DNA from: Salticus scenicus
Lineage: Eukaryota; Arthropoda; Arachnida; Araneae; Salticidae
Length of the DNA stretch: 64,000 bases
Direction: 5' to 3'
NCBI GenBank assembly: GCA_963930645.1
Contig: OZ005651.1
Coordinates: forward strand, 128,567,731-128,631,730
Shown here: positions 22,155 through 33,534 of the stretch, piece after piece
How positions within the stretch are numbered: the stretch's first letter is position 1
Layout: each line of letters starts with the position of its first letter
Translations under genes and position numbers: made by a program
The notes under the pieces: generated by a model
Told to the model about the DNA's origin: nothing
What the model saw: the letters and a program-made list of their open reading frames with translations, nothing else
The model's database searches: none

Positions 22155-24028
22155 TTCCGTTAAAATTGAATGAACTGTCTCTTATTTGCACTTTAACTGA
22201 ATATCTGCTTTTACAGCAACAACACCTTTGATTTATGAAAGTTGTTTAACTCTTTGCAATAGTGACAAAATTTTAAAGTTAGTCGTACTATTGCAGCATA
22301 TTTGCACACATAAATGAGTTTAACATTTTGTACTTGTATAGATTAAAAAAAAATTATAAGTATATAAAATTAGAACGCATAATAAGAAAAAAATCCCGTA
22401 GTGAGCTTTATTTTTCTCACTTTCATTGCTGAAAATTCTCGAATAATCTTTATAATCAAGTTTATAGTATATAACTATCGATATAATGACAAGATTTGTC
22501 TTAGTTCATTATGGAGTTTTTTTTTTTTTTTTTTATAATACATTTATATAAGTAATCAATAAACTTATAAGTACAGAAAACAAGTACGGACATATAATAA
22601 ATATTACTTAGTAAATATGAATAATAATAATAATAAAAAAAATACTTAACAAGGAAAAAAAATAGTATAAGGAATTTTGCCCATTTTTATTAGCTAACGA
22701 TTTTATGTAATTTGTATGTAAAATTGACTAAAATTGTACGTGTTTTTTCCATATAGTAAATCATATATTATGGTATTATTTAGTGAAATGTATTTTATTT
22801 TCTTGAGTTTTTGTAAATTCTGGAATAATACACATCTATTTGACCCAAAAGTCTTATACTATCGATATAATTGCAAGATTTAAAAATATGTATTGTGTCA
22901 TTGTGGAGCATAAGTATTTTTTGGATTATTTTAACTTAAGAAAAATATTGTTCCACTGATGCTACTGTTGGTTATGACAAAATAATCTCCAAAACAATTA
23001 AAAAGTTTGGACACATACAGCTAAGTTGATAAAAATAAAACTTCTGAATTGTCTGATTAGATGTGAATTTATCTTTAAAGATTAATGGTTGACAATATAA
23101 ATTTTCCTTATACATAAATGCTCTCTGTCAATGTATATTTGATTCTTCTGAGGTAAATCTTTTTGTAAATTTTATAATAAAAGAATATAAAAAAATTTTA
23201 AATTATTTTGTTTTATATTTTGTTAACTAGCATGTTGTGGCTATTTACAAAACTCTTTTTTGTATTTTCCTATAGAAATTCATGCGATACAAGTTGCTTA
23301 TTAAAATAATTTTCTGTGATGGATGTAGGCAGTTTTCATCTCTGTAAAGTTAAAAAAAAAAGAAAAAAGAAAAAAGTAAATTTTGTGCCTTAAAGACATC
23401 TTAGAAAATTCAATTTTTCAGAAATTTTTGTTTGTTTGTTTCATAAAAATGAAAGGAAATGCTAACTTTGTTTTAAATTATCACAGATTTATTGTTCAAA
23501 CATTCATTTTAAAAGTATTCACGATCTTTTTTTTTTTTTTTTTTTTTTTTAAATACTCAAACTCAAACGTTACACTTTCTGGGGAGAGGTTTCGATATTT
23601 CCATTCCAGGGAGAGTAATATTCTACATAAAAAAAAAAAATCTATTACAATTATTAATAAATCTTTCAAATTTTAAAATGATTTGTCAAAAATAATTCCT
23701 ATTGTTCACATTTATAAGAAATTTTGTCCTAACTGCCATGTTAAAAATTATGACGAAAAAGTGTGACAATGCTTTTGGATGATTTTCACCAAGAGTTGAT
23801 AGACACTCACTTGTGTCAAGGTGCAACTCTATATAAATTTGTGTGAAATTCCGTGCATTCGTTCTTGATCTAGAGCTACCACAGAATTTTTCTCTCGTGC
23901 ACACACTTAGACATTTTCTAAAACTGAGGAAAACATGTTCTAGATCTCTAAAAACGTGTAAATTTATCAAAAACAGTAAGTCTAAATTTTTTAGGAATCC
24001 AATGCTTTATTCTATTGAATGTATAGAA

Positions 24029-24476
24029 CAGGCCTGTCCAACCCCAAACTCTTGATGAGCCGCGTTGGAAATCTATTTTATTCAGGTGGTCCGCACCGCA
24101 TGCATACATGTGTATGTGTATATATGTTTGTGAGTGTGTAAACCATGTATTTATATACATTTTTCCGGGGTGGGCAGGGTTAAAATTCTGAATAGTATGC
24201 ATTAATTTAAATTCTTTTCGTTCATAAATAAACAATAGAATCTTGAAAAATTTATGATTTATACATTTATAACTATAATAAAAAATAATGAATAGTGGAT
24301 GTAATAATATTTCATTACAACAGTGTGATTCTTTAACTACGATAATCGTTGAAAGGTATTTTCACTTCGAAAAGTCAGAACGGATTTATTAATTTTTAAT
24401 CTGTTAACCAAAGTTATCAAGCATTAAATATATTTAGTGTCCTCGCGCGCCGCGGGCCGCGGGTTGGCCACTCCTG
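24029..24476. mobile_element. hAT-type MITE, 448 bp
   Basis: Left end CAGGCCTGTCCAACC, right end complement of CAGGAGTGGCCAACCC. It is flanked by GTATAGAA (24021-24028) and GTGTAGAA (24477-24484), an 8-bp duplication with one mismatch. The subterminal AGCCGCG / CGCGCCGCGGGCCGC blocks are GC-rich. No transposase. Confidence 0.88.
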
Positions 24477-24592
24477 GTGTAGAAGAAAGTAAAAACTATA
24501 ATAATATACTATTTTTCTAAAGAAAACCTCTCCTCAATAGAACTTAATGTTACACCGATGTTACGAAGAGGAAAAAACTACTCTAAATAAAA

Positions 24593-24916
24593 CCTTCTGG
24601 GGTCTCGGTCACCCTGTCGGTAGAGTACCAAGCTCGTAATTGGAAGATTGCGAATTCGAACTCGAGCTGGCCAAATACCATCGTGTACACTAATGGTGGC
24701 TGTTGCACGTAAAATCCGCCGTGGCCGCAATGTCCTCCATGTCCCCATCTGAATTATACCTCTGTGGGCCACCGAAGCGGGAGGAGCCATCCTCTCCGTA
24801 GAACCCCAAAGTTGTGATGGCATGTGTCATGACCATCTTTAGGGGTGCGTCCCTGACCGTTGCCAATTATCCACTGCGCAGCATTAGTGCGACGTTAAAC
24901 CCATCCCACCAACCAG
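24593..24916 (+). mobile_element. tRNA-derived SINE, family SINE-B, copy 3
   Basis: Contains GTCGGTAGAGTACC, GAGCTCGTAATTGG, CACTAATGGTGGC, TCCTCCATGTCCCCATC and GTGCGACGTTAAACCCAT in order. CTAAATAAAA flanks both sides (24583-24592 and 24917-24926), a 10-bp target duplication. The minus frame at 24578-24823 is a shadow. Confidence 0.9.
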
Positions 24917-25375
24917 CTAAATAAAATTCCTGGATCTATTAAATTTTCATTTTTGAAATTGAATTACGTTGTCTTTTTTACTCGCCCCAATGGCCTTTTT
25001 TCGGTAGAAGAGGGGGAGAGAAGAGATTAAGGTGCGCTTTTAAGTTTCAAAGGAATCCTTTGATATGTTAAAAAAGACAAAGAAAATTTTGCTGAGGGTA
25101 GGCTCATCCTCACCAAGTAAATCCACTTTTAACGCGCCTTTTTGCAATAAATCTCCAAAACTCTTTCCGAGCTCAAGTTTTGCCAATACAGTTTCCAAGG
25201 CGCCTCATTTGGCCACACTAGTCATATGGCTTCAGACCAGGCTTATGAAATCCAATTTAATATAGATATATATATACATTTTTTTTTTTTTTTCAAATAA
25301 TCTATTCTTGGCTGGCGCCTCTTTTTACCTGGCGCCTGTGTGCGCCGCACACTTCGCACACCGGGTCGGCGCGCC

Positions 25376-25379
<4 letters not shown>

Positions 25380-25428
<49 letters not shown>
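25380..25428. repeat. (TA)n microsatellite
   Basis: About 24 TA units right of the hAT-like end. Confidence 0.97.
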
Positions 25429-25431
<3 letters not shown>

Positions 25432-25797
25432 GAAACATATACATTTCCCATTTTAAATATTTTATTTCGATTTTTTAATTTAAATATTAGTTTCAATAAA
25501 TCAAATAGTCTAATATGTTTTTCCTTTGCATCAATAAATTATGTTCCATTTTTTTTTTTTTTTTTTAAAGTTAAAAATTAAACAAAAAAATTACTGTATT
25601 AATGCATATTAAACATCATTAAATCTTTATTTAATATTTTACCAGATTAATAAGTTTTTTTTTAATTATTATTAATATTATTATTATTACTTACATATGT
25701 TTGAAGAAACATTTTTCAATATTCCATGAATTTTTTGATTATTTTTTGGCGTTAGCGATGAATATTATATCTATTCAACAATTCCAATGCATGGAAT

Positions 25798-26036
25798 GGG
25801 GCCCACCAGCGGCCGAGCGGTTCTGCGCTCAAAGCTGGTAGACGTGAAGTGCCGGGTTCGATCCCCGGTCGCGCTCGTCGGCCTAGCCGTTCGGAGTTTT
25901 CCGTGGTTTCCTCCGAAACTTGCGTAAATACGGGCTAGGACCCTTTAGAAAGACCTCCACGGAAGGCACTCCCCCTCAGGCCTAGGACCCCAGTGTTGTC
26001 AATCGGCCTTAATCCCTAACACCAAACACACACACA
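25798..26036 (+). mobile_element. tRNA-derived SINE, family SINE-A, best copy
   Basis: The head is the best preserved in the window: GCGGCCGAGCGGTTCTGCGC (A-box region) and the canonical B box GGGTTCGATCCCC. The layout is that of a long-variable-arm (Leu/Ser-like) tRNA. The body has CCTCCGAAACTTGCGTAAAT, ACGGGCTAGGACC and GTCAATCGGCCTTAATCCC, and it ends in a short CA tail. CCAATGCATGGAAT flanks both sides (25784-25797 and 26037-26050). Polymerase III internal promoter elements look intact. Confidence 0.95.
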
Positions 26037-26050
26037 CCAATGCATGGAAT

Positions 26051-26511
26051 CTTTTCTGCTTGGAAAAATAATTAAATAAATAAATAAACATGTATGAATC
26101 AGAATTATGACAATTAATCGTATGTAGTTTATACATTTATTTTCAGCTATTTGTGGTGATTTTATAATTCTTAATGGTTATTATCACGCTTTTGTTTCTT
26201 GGTTTTCGAACATGAAATATGTATATAATGTTATTAATTTATTAATCTTTCAAAATATGTTATTTTATAGTAATTTATAAATAATATGCTTATAATATAA
26301 AATTCAATATGTGTAAAATAAAATTTAAGATAATTTAACGAAATTATTTTTCTTGTTTTAATTATAGTTTCAGGGGAAAAAAAAAAAAAAGGTGCAATTT
26401 TTGTGTGGAATTTTTATTTATTTTTTATTATTTATTTATTTATATTTTATTTTATTTTATTTTATATTTATTTATTGATATTTCATTTTGATCTGTAGAC
26501 TTTTTACCAAG

Positions 26512-26550
<39 letters not shown>

Positions 26551-26574
26551 CTTTTATATATAAAAATAAAAATT

Positions 26575-26618
<44 letters not shown>
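26051..26618. other. Low-complexity AT DNA
   Basis: ATTTT-type repeats near 26410-26480, an A run at about 26515-26548, and (TA)n at about 26581-26618. The plus frame at 26488-26721 is produced by these tracts. Confidence 0.7.
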
Positions 26619-26623
<5 letters not shown>

Positions 26624-27426
26624 TCAGAAATAATATACTGAATTTTGACGATTCAGACATCCTCGGGCTTAATTTTGTTGTTATTGACAACCATTTCGTC
26701 AAGCGATCACGTGATTTTTGAGGAAACGTGAACTCTCAAATATTTGACGAAACTGTTTACTCACAATAGCATGTGCTAGCTTTCATTACCGCCATATTGT
26801 TTTTTTTTCATGTGTTGTTTGGACTTTACGTTACAATGAATTTTATTTGCCGGCCTGGTGGTTCGGTCGGTAGGACGCTGCCTTCTGCATTCTGAAGTCA
26901 CGGGTTCGAATCGCGGTGCGGGCATGGATGTTTGTGATATCCTATGTCTACAAAATATCGTGTGTGCTTGTTTCTGTGAATTTCTGTAAAAATATGGATC
27001 AATTGAGACAAAAATTATTGTAGGTGTCAAAGCTGTCAAATGATTTTTATTTGTTTGCTCTGTTTTATTTATATTTTCATTAAATATAATTATGATTTAA
27101 TGCCTAAAGCAACGAACTTGCAAGTAATTTTATAAATTTATAATTTGCATTTTATTCTGTATCATGAAACTAGGATGAAAAAATGTATCTATACTTTTGA
27201 CGAAATTCTTATGTTCAAACAAGTGACGAAAGTAATTTTCTCAATTTGACGAAATAAGAAGGAGAAAACATTTTTTTATTTTTGACGAAATGCGTATTCT
27301 CAAATAGGTAACGAAACAAATTTCGTCAATTTGACGAAATGTTCGCTCGGAGCACATCTCTAGAAACACTTTCGTCAAAAATGAAGAAATTTTCGTGAAA
27401 TTTTCGTATCCATTTCTGAGAGTGTG
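26619..27426. mobile_element. TA-flanked element with repeated TTTGACGAAA motif
   Basis: Ends CACACTCAGAAAT and complement of CACACTCTCAGAAAT, with TA on each side (26617-26618 and 27427-27428). The interior has the motif TTTGACGAAA or a close variant many times (for example about 26728, 27198, 27246, 27283, 27331), mostly in the right half. No transposase. SINE-C copy 2 sits inside. Superfamily uncertain. Confidence 0.75.
26850..27043 (+). mobile_element. tRNA-derived SINE, family SINE-C, copy 2
   Basis: Starts CCGGCCTGGTGGTTCGGTCG, B box GGGTTCGAATCGC, then GGGCATGGATGTTTGTG and TTTCTGTGAATTTCTGTAAA. Flanked by ATTTTATTTG (26840-26849) and TTTTTATTTG (27044-27053). The minus frame at 26776-27039 is a shadow. 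Confidence 0.9.
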
Positions 27427-27854
27427 TATATATAAATAAAGAAAATAACAATCACTTTACTACTAAAAAATGTAGATTTTTCCGATTGAACACTTAGTGG
27501 TAGCTAGTATCCAGACCACGGGAACTTGGCGCAGAACTCATTCCTCTTACAACTTCTCATACCACTATTTATGATACAATTTTTTTTTTTCTTCTTAAAC
27601 CAACGACTTTATAAGTGGAGAAATTTTTTAAACAAATATCTGTATGAATTCTGCGTCAAATTCCCATCTCTGCCAGATATGTTGTTAAATATTGTGAATA
27701 AATCTTAGAAACATAGGTAAATATTTTTTCACTCGCATTTATTTAACTTGGTACGTTGTTTATTTATATGCGTAAGTCAAATCCAAGAATTGAATTTTTA
27801 TCTTCATTCGATCGTGCTAAAATTTTGCACACGAGTATAACTTCGATGACAACA
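27427..27854. other. AT-rich spacer, nothing recognised
   Basis: No feature seen apart from a short plus frame (27526-27708) without a motif. Confidence 0.45.
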
Positions 27855-27869
27855 CTTGTTCAATTAATA

Positions 27870-28367
27870 TTAATGAAGACTTGGCGTGGGATTATAAAAA
27901 ACAAGGTAAATAACAATGTCTAAAACGCCAAAAATAAATAATAGGAAAGCAGACAGCTGTTTCGGTAGCATTTAGCGTATCGTTTTCAGTGCATAAAGAA
28001 ATGAGAAAGAAGTGCTGTTATATATAGGAAAGGGAACGGATTCAGCTTAGGATGATCAGCCAATAGAATAACGCGGAATGTGGATGATTGACCGATAGGA
28101 AATTACGATTATTTTCTTAATTTCTTCCATATTTTCCACAACTAGTGTTTCGTAATTTCCTATTGATCAATCACCCACATTCCTCGTTATTCTATTGGCT
28201 GACCACCCTAAGCTGAATCCATTCCCATTCCTATATATAACAGCACTTCTCTCTCATTTTTTTATGCACTGAAGACGATACGCTAAATGCTACCGAAACA
28301 GCTGTCTGCTTTCCTATTATTTATTTATTTTTGGCGTTTTAGACGTTATTATTTACCTTGTTTTTAT
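27870..28367. mobile_element. Inverted pair of Penelope-like termini (family P2)
   Basis: Two arms, about 27900-28100 and 28150-28360, are long inverted repeats (CTAAAACGCCAAAAATAAAT and GGAAAGCAGACAGCTGTTTC on the left, their complements on the right). Each arm, read inward-to-outward, has a CTGAAxACGATACGC block followed by CCGAAACAGCTGTCTGC, close to PLE terminal hammerhead sequences. The 15-bp CTTGTTCAATTAATA flanks it at 27855-27869 and 28368-28382. No reverse transcriptase remains between the arms, so it is a terminus-only copy. A plain MITE is the alternative. Confidence 0.6.
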
Positions 28368-28382
28368 CTTGTTCAATTAATA

Positions 28383-29434
28383 ACGGAATTCGGCGTTTGT
28401 GTTTATGGGAGAAGGGACTGGAGTTTGTAGGCCCCAAACTCCAATTCATAGTTTGATTTCAAATTTTAGCCCATTTTCTAACATTCGATTGAACTGAAGT
28501 TTTGCACAGACGTATTTTATCCACATCCGCTGAATTGGAGTTTTTAATACGTATTGAAATAAAAGTGTGATTTTAAATATTTTTAATTTAAATATTATTT
28601 AATATTTTGATAAAGAAAAAAACATTTTCATCAAGATCGTTTCAAGTCAGTAGTAGTCGAAATCCCAAGGCTTATACTATAGAAAAGTTATGATTTACTG
28701 TGCAATAATCTTGTTGTACATATTAAAATAAATAGTCATTTTAACATTACTTTAACATCTACATTTAAATTTTTATTTAACATCTACATTTAAATTTTTA
28801 ATAAACGATAAATAAATATCACTTTTGAGACTAAGAACCAGCACAAGAAATATAATTTCAGAAAAGCTAAGAATAAGTTGGGAAAAGGAATCATAATCAA
28901 TTTTTAATGCATAACTTTTCTTTTTTGAACAAGCAAATTCAATTTGCTTAAAGAAATATCTGTCTACTGTTCACAACACTTCTTCAGATGAAATTGTCTG
29001 CCCTCTTCTCGACAAAAAAGTGAAACAAGTAACTATACATAGTGTAACAGTGAAAAACAAAGCTATTATACATCCAAAGTAAAATCACAACATCGCTTTA
29101 TTTTCAAATATTCTTATCAGGGTGTTTTTAACTCACTGATAAGTACTTGTGCGCCGAAGTTTATTCCAAAAACAAAACATCGGCTCTTCTATATATAACT
29201 TTCTGTTTTTAATTGTATGCATATTTTTTGTTTGTCTTCTTAGTTGGCTAACTGCCACGTTACCACAAATAAGATGTGAAGTGCCGCAATCCCCACCTCT
29301 CCTTTCGAAAATACAGAACTTATTCGACAACATATGAAGTTAAGCCGTTTAAAAATATCATACATATACGATATATGAATGATGAATCGTGCATTTATAA
29401 GCAATTACAAACTTGATATTTGTTGTTTTTTTTC

Positions 29435-29470
<36 letters not shown>

Positions 29471-30578
29471 AACGTATGTTTATACGTACTTAAATACTGA
29501 CTCTTTTTTAAATCTCACAGTTTTAGTAGAACACATTTTCCACTTTAGAAGATACCTTTTACAGTTTCACTTTTATAATTTATGCGGATAATAAGATGAA
29601 TAATTAATACATATTTTATTATTTCTCGATTATTTTTGTTCTTATACATTATATGATATGTTCTGTTACTGCCTCAATAACATATAACTATGCTCCAGTA
29701 TATTGATTTATTTCCATCTGAACGCACTCTCATTAATTTACACTTGACCTTAATAAAAATAATGACCAATCAAATATTAAGAATACGTAGGATCTAGACT
29801 TGTAGCAAAAGTAAGCTTTGCCTGTTAGTAATGCGTGAATGTGGGCAAAAACAGGCACTTAGACCCAAATACTTAGTTGTGTTTTTAAAAATCGCTTAGA
29901 ATTTTTTCCCCCACTAAATTTTAAATTAAAAAGCTTTAATTTACTTACGAAACGTAAATGTGTGTGTGTGTGTTGCGAATTGTACAGACTCAATGAAATA
30001 AAATTATAACAGCATAAGTATACTAAAATGCATCCATAAATTAAGATTACAAAAACGAAATATGATATTTCGAAAAATAACTGGTATATTCTAATGAATT
30101 TTTTAACACAAATTTCGATACTTAAAGACAATAAATAGTTAAAAAGATAACAATTTCTTTCTATTTATAAAATTGGGGGAAAAAAAATTACATGCATAAT
30201 TCAAGACTCTCCATAAAAGGCAAAATAAAAATACTGATATAATAAAATAAAGCCTCTGAAGAAACTTGAAAAATCTGATTTTTTTAAAGCTGTTTTAAAG
30301 AAAAATTATAGACATAATAGGAAAATTAAATATAAAATGTCTACTATTAAGTGGTTTTCTAGCAAAATGAAGTACGTTAAGCCAGTTAAGTTAAATGAGT
30401 TTAAATTAATGAGACTGATTATTTAATTTATTTAAATGATTTTTTTATGCGAATAATAAATATCGAATAACCTTTGTTCTATTGTAACAACAATTTTTTA
30501 TTAGTACAAAATAAGTAAAAATAAATCAATAAAATAAAATAGAAATTGTAATTTCGAAAACCAGTTTAGATAAATATA

Positions 30579-30616
<38 letters not shown>

Positions 30617-31240
30617 AAAGTGCAATTTATAAATTTGGTAAAATCCACTGTTAAATCTGGTAAAATTCATATATCTGGTATATGCTTTGAATTCACAAAT
30701 AATTTCGCATCGATTGTTATAATTTCAATTTCCTTTGCGAATGTAAAATGTTTGTAAAAGTAAATGTCACAACTTGGTATATTTTCTGAGAAATGAATGG
30801 ATTCATAATATAATTCATTGGCTGTTAAAAAACAATCATTTTGTTTATCTTTTGCTTAGCATTATCATCTAGAGATTGAATTCAATTTTTTCTTAAACAA
30901 AATGCTGCGTAAATTAGAAAAAAAAAGTTATTTATTTATTTATTTATTTTAAGCACATTCCATAGCCACTAACTCTCCCGTACAAAGAGACTTCACACTA
31001 GAAGTTTTCTATAACAATATTTAATTTGTCTAATCGTAAAAAATAAATATGACAGATTTCTATTGAAAAATAGTGGTTATAAACCAAATTACAAATTCGA
31101 AATGTTGGCAGCTATGCATTATGTAGTAAGACCAAAAAAAAAAAAAAAAAAGTATTTATGAAACAAAAGTAAAATATTAAGTCTATAGCCCAAATCTTAT
31201 AATCTAGGTATAGGAAATGCATTTTAACAGTTAAAAAATA
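28383..31240. other. AT-rich spacer, nothing recognised
   Basis: Small tandem repeat of TTAACATCTACATTTAAATT at about 28752 and 28776. T-rich tracts at 29427-29471, a short (TG)n near 29958-29974, an A run at about 30583-30614. Short frames here have no motifs. Confidence 0.5.
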
Positions 31241-31242
31241 TA

Positions 31243-31575
31243 CAGTAGAGCACAGAGTGCGAGAGCCGCGAAAAAAAATTTAAATTACTAACCTAAAAAA
31301 ACCCCCAGTTTTAATTCAAGCCAACAACAAGGAAAATACAATAGGTTCTACAGTGCGAAGGTCGAAAATTACCGACATGTTGAATGTGCATCGTATTCCT
31401 ATAGGCCTACTTGGAATTTTTTTGACGGTGTTAGGAGGAAATGGACCTTTTTGCTTTAGAAATAGAGGTTATACTGTTCTACCGCGTATTTTTTTCATGT
31501 TTGCACACCACTTTACTCTGCTTTTCGGGTTACTGCGATTGTCACCCAATTTCGCGGATAATCAGTGCTCTACTG
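31243..31575. mobile_element. pogo/Tigger-like MITE, 333 bp
   Basis: Ends CAGTAGAGCAC and complement of CAGTAGAGCACTGATTATCC, flanked by TA (31241-31242 and 31576-31577). The CAGTAGAxCxC..TTATCCG style is that of pogo-like elements. The two overlapping plus frames (31353-31656) run across its right half and are not judged genes. Confidence 0.82.
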
Positions 31576-31722
31576 TATACTAATATTCGGAGCATTATAA
31601 CATTAGTTAAAAAAATGAAAACGTTAATTTTGTTCGTATTTTATCGTTTCGTTTAAATTGGGCTCTTATTGTCTTTTTTAATTCATAAATTCTTCTTCTT
31701 CTTCTTTTTTTTTTTTTGATAA

Positions 31723-31952
31723 AAGGCTCCCCAGTGGCCAAGAGGTTCTGTTCTGGAAGCTAGCAGACGAGAAATGACGGGTTCGATAGGCTGCACTCGT
31801 CGACCTAGTCGTTAAAAGTTTTCTGTAGTTTTCTCCAAAACTCGCATAAATACAGGCTAGGGCCTCTTAAAAGAGACATGATAGGCATTTCACCCAGGCT
31901 CAGTGCCTACATGCAGTCAATCGGTCTTAACTCCTACGCCTACGTTTATGCC
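31723..31952 (+). mobile_element. SINE-A, diverged copy
   Basis: CCAGTGGCCAAGAGGTTCTG head, GGGTTCGATAGGC degraded B box, then CTCCAAAACTCGCATAAATA, CAGGCTAGGGCC and GTCAATCGGTCTTAACTCC. TTTGATAA flanks both sides (31715-31722 and 31953-31960). Confidence 0.88.
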
Positions 31953-31960
31953 TTTGATAA

Positions 31961-32802
31961 GGGAATGGGGGTATTTCTGATTCTATTTTATTTTCAATGA
32001 AGTATATATTCTTAGTTTACAGTAATTTTTTATTCTGTTAACATTTAGAAAAAAAAAATTATGCGCAATAAATTTTTCTCCAGACGTTCTTTTGTTTGTA
32101 AATCCTACACCCAGCAACAGTGACACCCGTTCATATGAAAATTGTTTTATTTATTAGTCTTAGAAATTCCATTTTTTCGTTGTAGCTGAAAATATGAAAG
32201 TAAAACTGAAAGAAAAAAAAATGCAGAGCTGTAAGTTTTCAAAAGTGTTAGAATCAGATAACGGCAACTATTTCAAATTATGATATTCTGTAAGCTAAAA
32301 TATCACAATGCGAATACATTTCTTCAAGCTTTGTATTACTTTAAAAGCTATAATTTAAATTCATTTTTTGATTTAGTATAATTCTAAACCACTTAATTTA
32401 ACCAAACAGCTTCAAATTTATTAATTACTAATATCACCATATCACCCGGTGGTCGAAATTCTACAAAATTTTTATAAGCAAGCATTAAAATAATGAATAC
32501 AAAAATAAAAAATAAAAAAAACCTATCAGTATTTTTATTTACAATACGATACATATCACAATTAACTGTCTTCTATCTACCTCTCAATCCGATCGAAAAA
32601 TCTTCTGGGCATTTGAATAGCAAAGAACACTGTCTATATCGAAACACTATGTCAACAGTTTAAAAGAAAATTATACTCACTTCTGTTGCCAGGCAAAAAA
32701 GTAAATAGGGAAAAATTAATGCAGAAAATAGCTAAATAACGAGTCGTTATATTGCATTTAAAAAAAATTGCGATTCTTGATTACGTGTAAAAAATGAAAA
32801 AG
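31961..32802. other. AT-rich spacer, nothing recognised
   Basis: No feature beyond A-rich runs. Confidence 0.45.
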
Positions 32803-32804
32803 TA

Positions 32805-33229
32805 CAGGATGATTCAAAAGTCACAGAAAAAATTAGAAATGTATTATTCAAAAAGTATTGGCCATAGCACTTAGAGGTTTTCACTGAAATGCACAGAAAT
32901 ACATAGGATTTTTTTAGGTAACAAAAGATTTATTAGCAAATTAGTTCAATCTATCAGGCGGCACTTTAGTTGTAGAATTACTTTTTTTTTTTTTTTACTG
33001 TGGCACAGTCCATTTAACAATGTAATTAGGACTATAAATGACCAGTGCGACGGCCGTCATTCATACGAATCGTCCAAAGATGTTTCGCATTTGAAATTCT
33101 TATTTAAAAAGCTTTAGTATTCGCAAAATGACGTCATTTGAGAAAACGAATCTGTTTAAAATGGGAGAGGATACTGCGAATATAGCGCGTGATTTGTTGC
33201 TGAAAAAATGTAACTAATATTTTTTCTTA

Positions 33230-33266
<37 letters not shown>

Positions 33267-33375
33267 ATCCCGTGCTTTTCTGTGAATTTTAATGAAAACC
33301 ATATACATCTACAGTCAGTAGTTTATGAATAATGGATTTATTTTTTATTTTTTCTGTGACTTTTGGATCGCCTGG
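32805..33375. mobile_element. Mariner-type MITE, 571 bp
   Basis: Left end CAGGATGATTCAAAAGTCAC, right end complement of CCAGGCGATCCAAAAGTCAC, flanked by TA (32803-32804 and 33376-33377). A weaker inverted match continues inside (GCACAGAAATACATAGGAT versus TTCACAGAAAAGCACGGGAT). A run at 33234-33264. No transposase remains. Confidence 0.85.
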
Positions 33376-33534
33376 TATATTAAAAAAAGAAGAGAGAAAA
33401 AATAAAACAAAGCCTATTTTTGTTTTCTGAGTAATACACACAAAATTCTATTCAAATCAGTATTTAACTTAGGACCACCGGGCTTCTTGTAGTCCATTCT
33501 GCTATATAAAGCCCTGTAGTAACCGTGTTGTATT

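Larger units (their letters stand above)
20964..25379. mobile_element. hAT-like composite bounded by GGCGCGCC ends
   Basis: Left end CAGGGGCGCGCCAGC, right end complement of TAGAGGCGCGCCGACC. Both ends abut (TA)n, so an 8-bp ATATATAT duplication is possible but not proof. Further subterminal GGCGCCTGTGTGC blocks occur on both sides (20982 and 25330), here in direct orientation. No transposase is recognised. It encloses a smaller hAT-type MITE, a SINE-B and a fold-back. The 66-codon plus frame at 25065-25265 lies near the right end and has no identified domain. Confidence 0.5.

Noticed and set aside
31353..31656. Two overlapping plus-strand frames (76 and 71 codons)
   Set aside because: They cross the right half and end of a pogo-like MITE; no motif.
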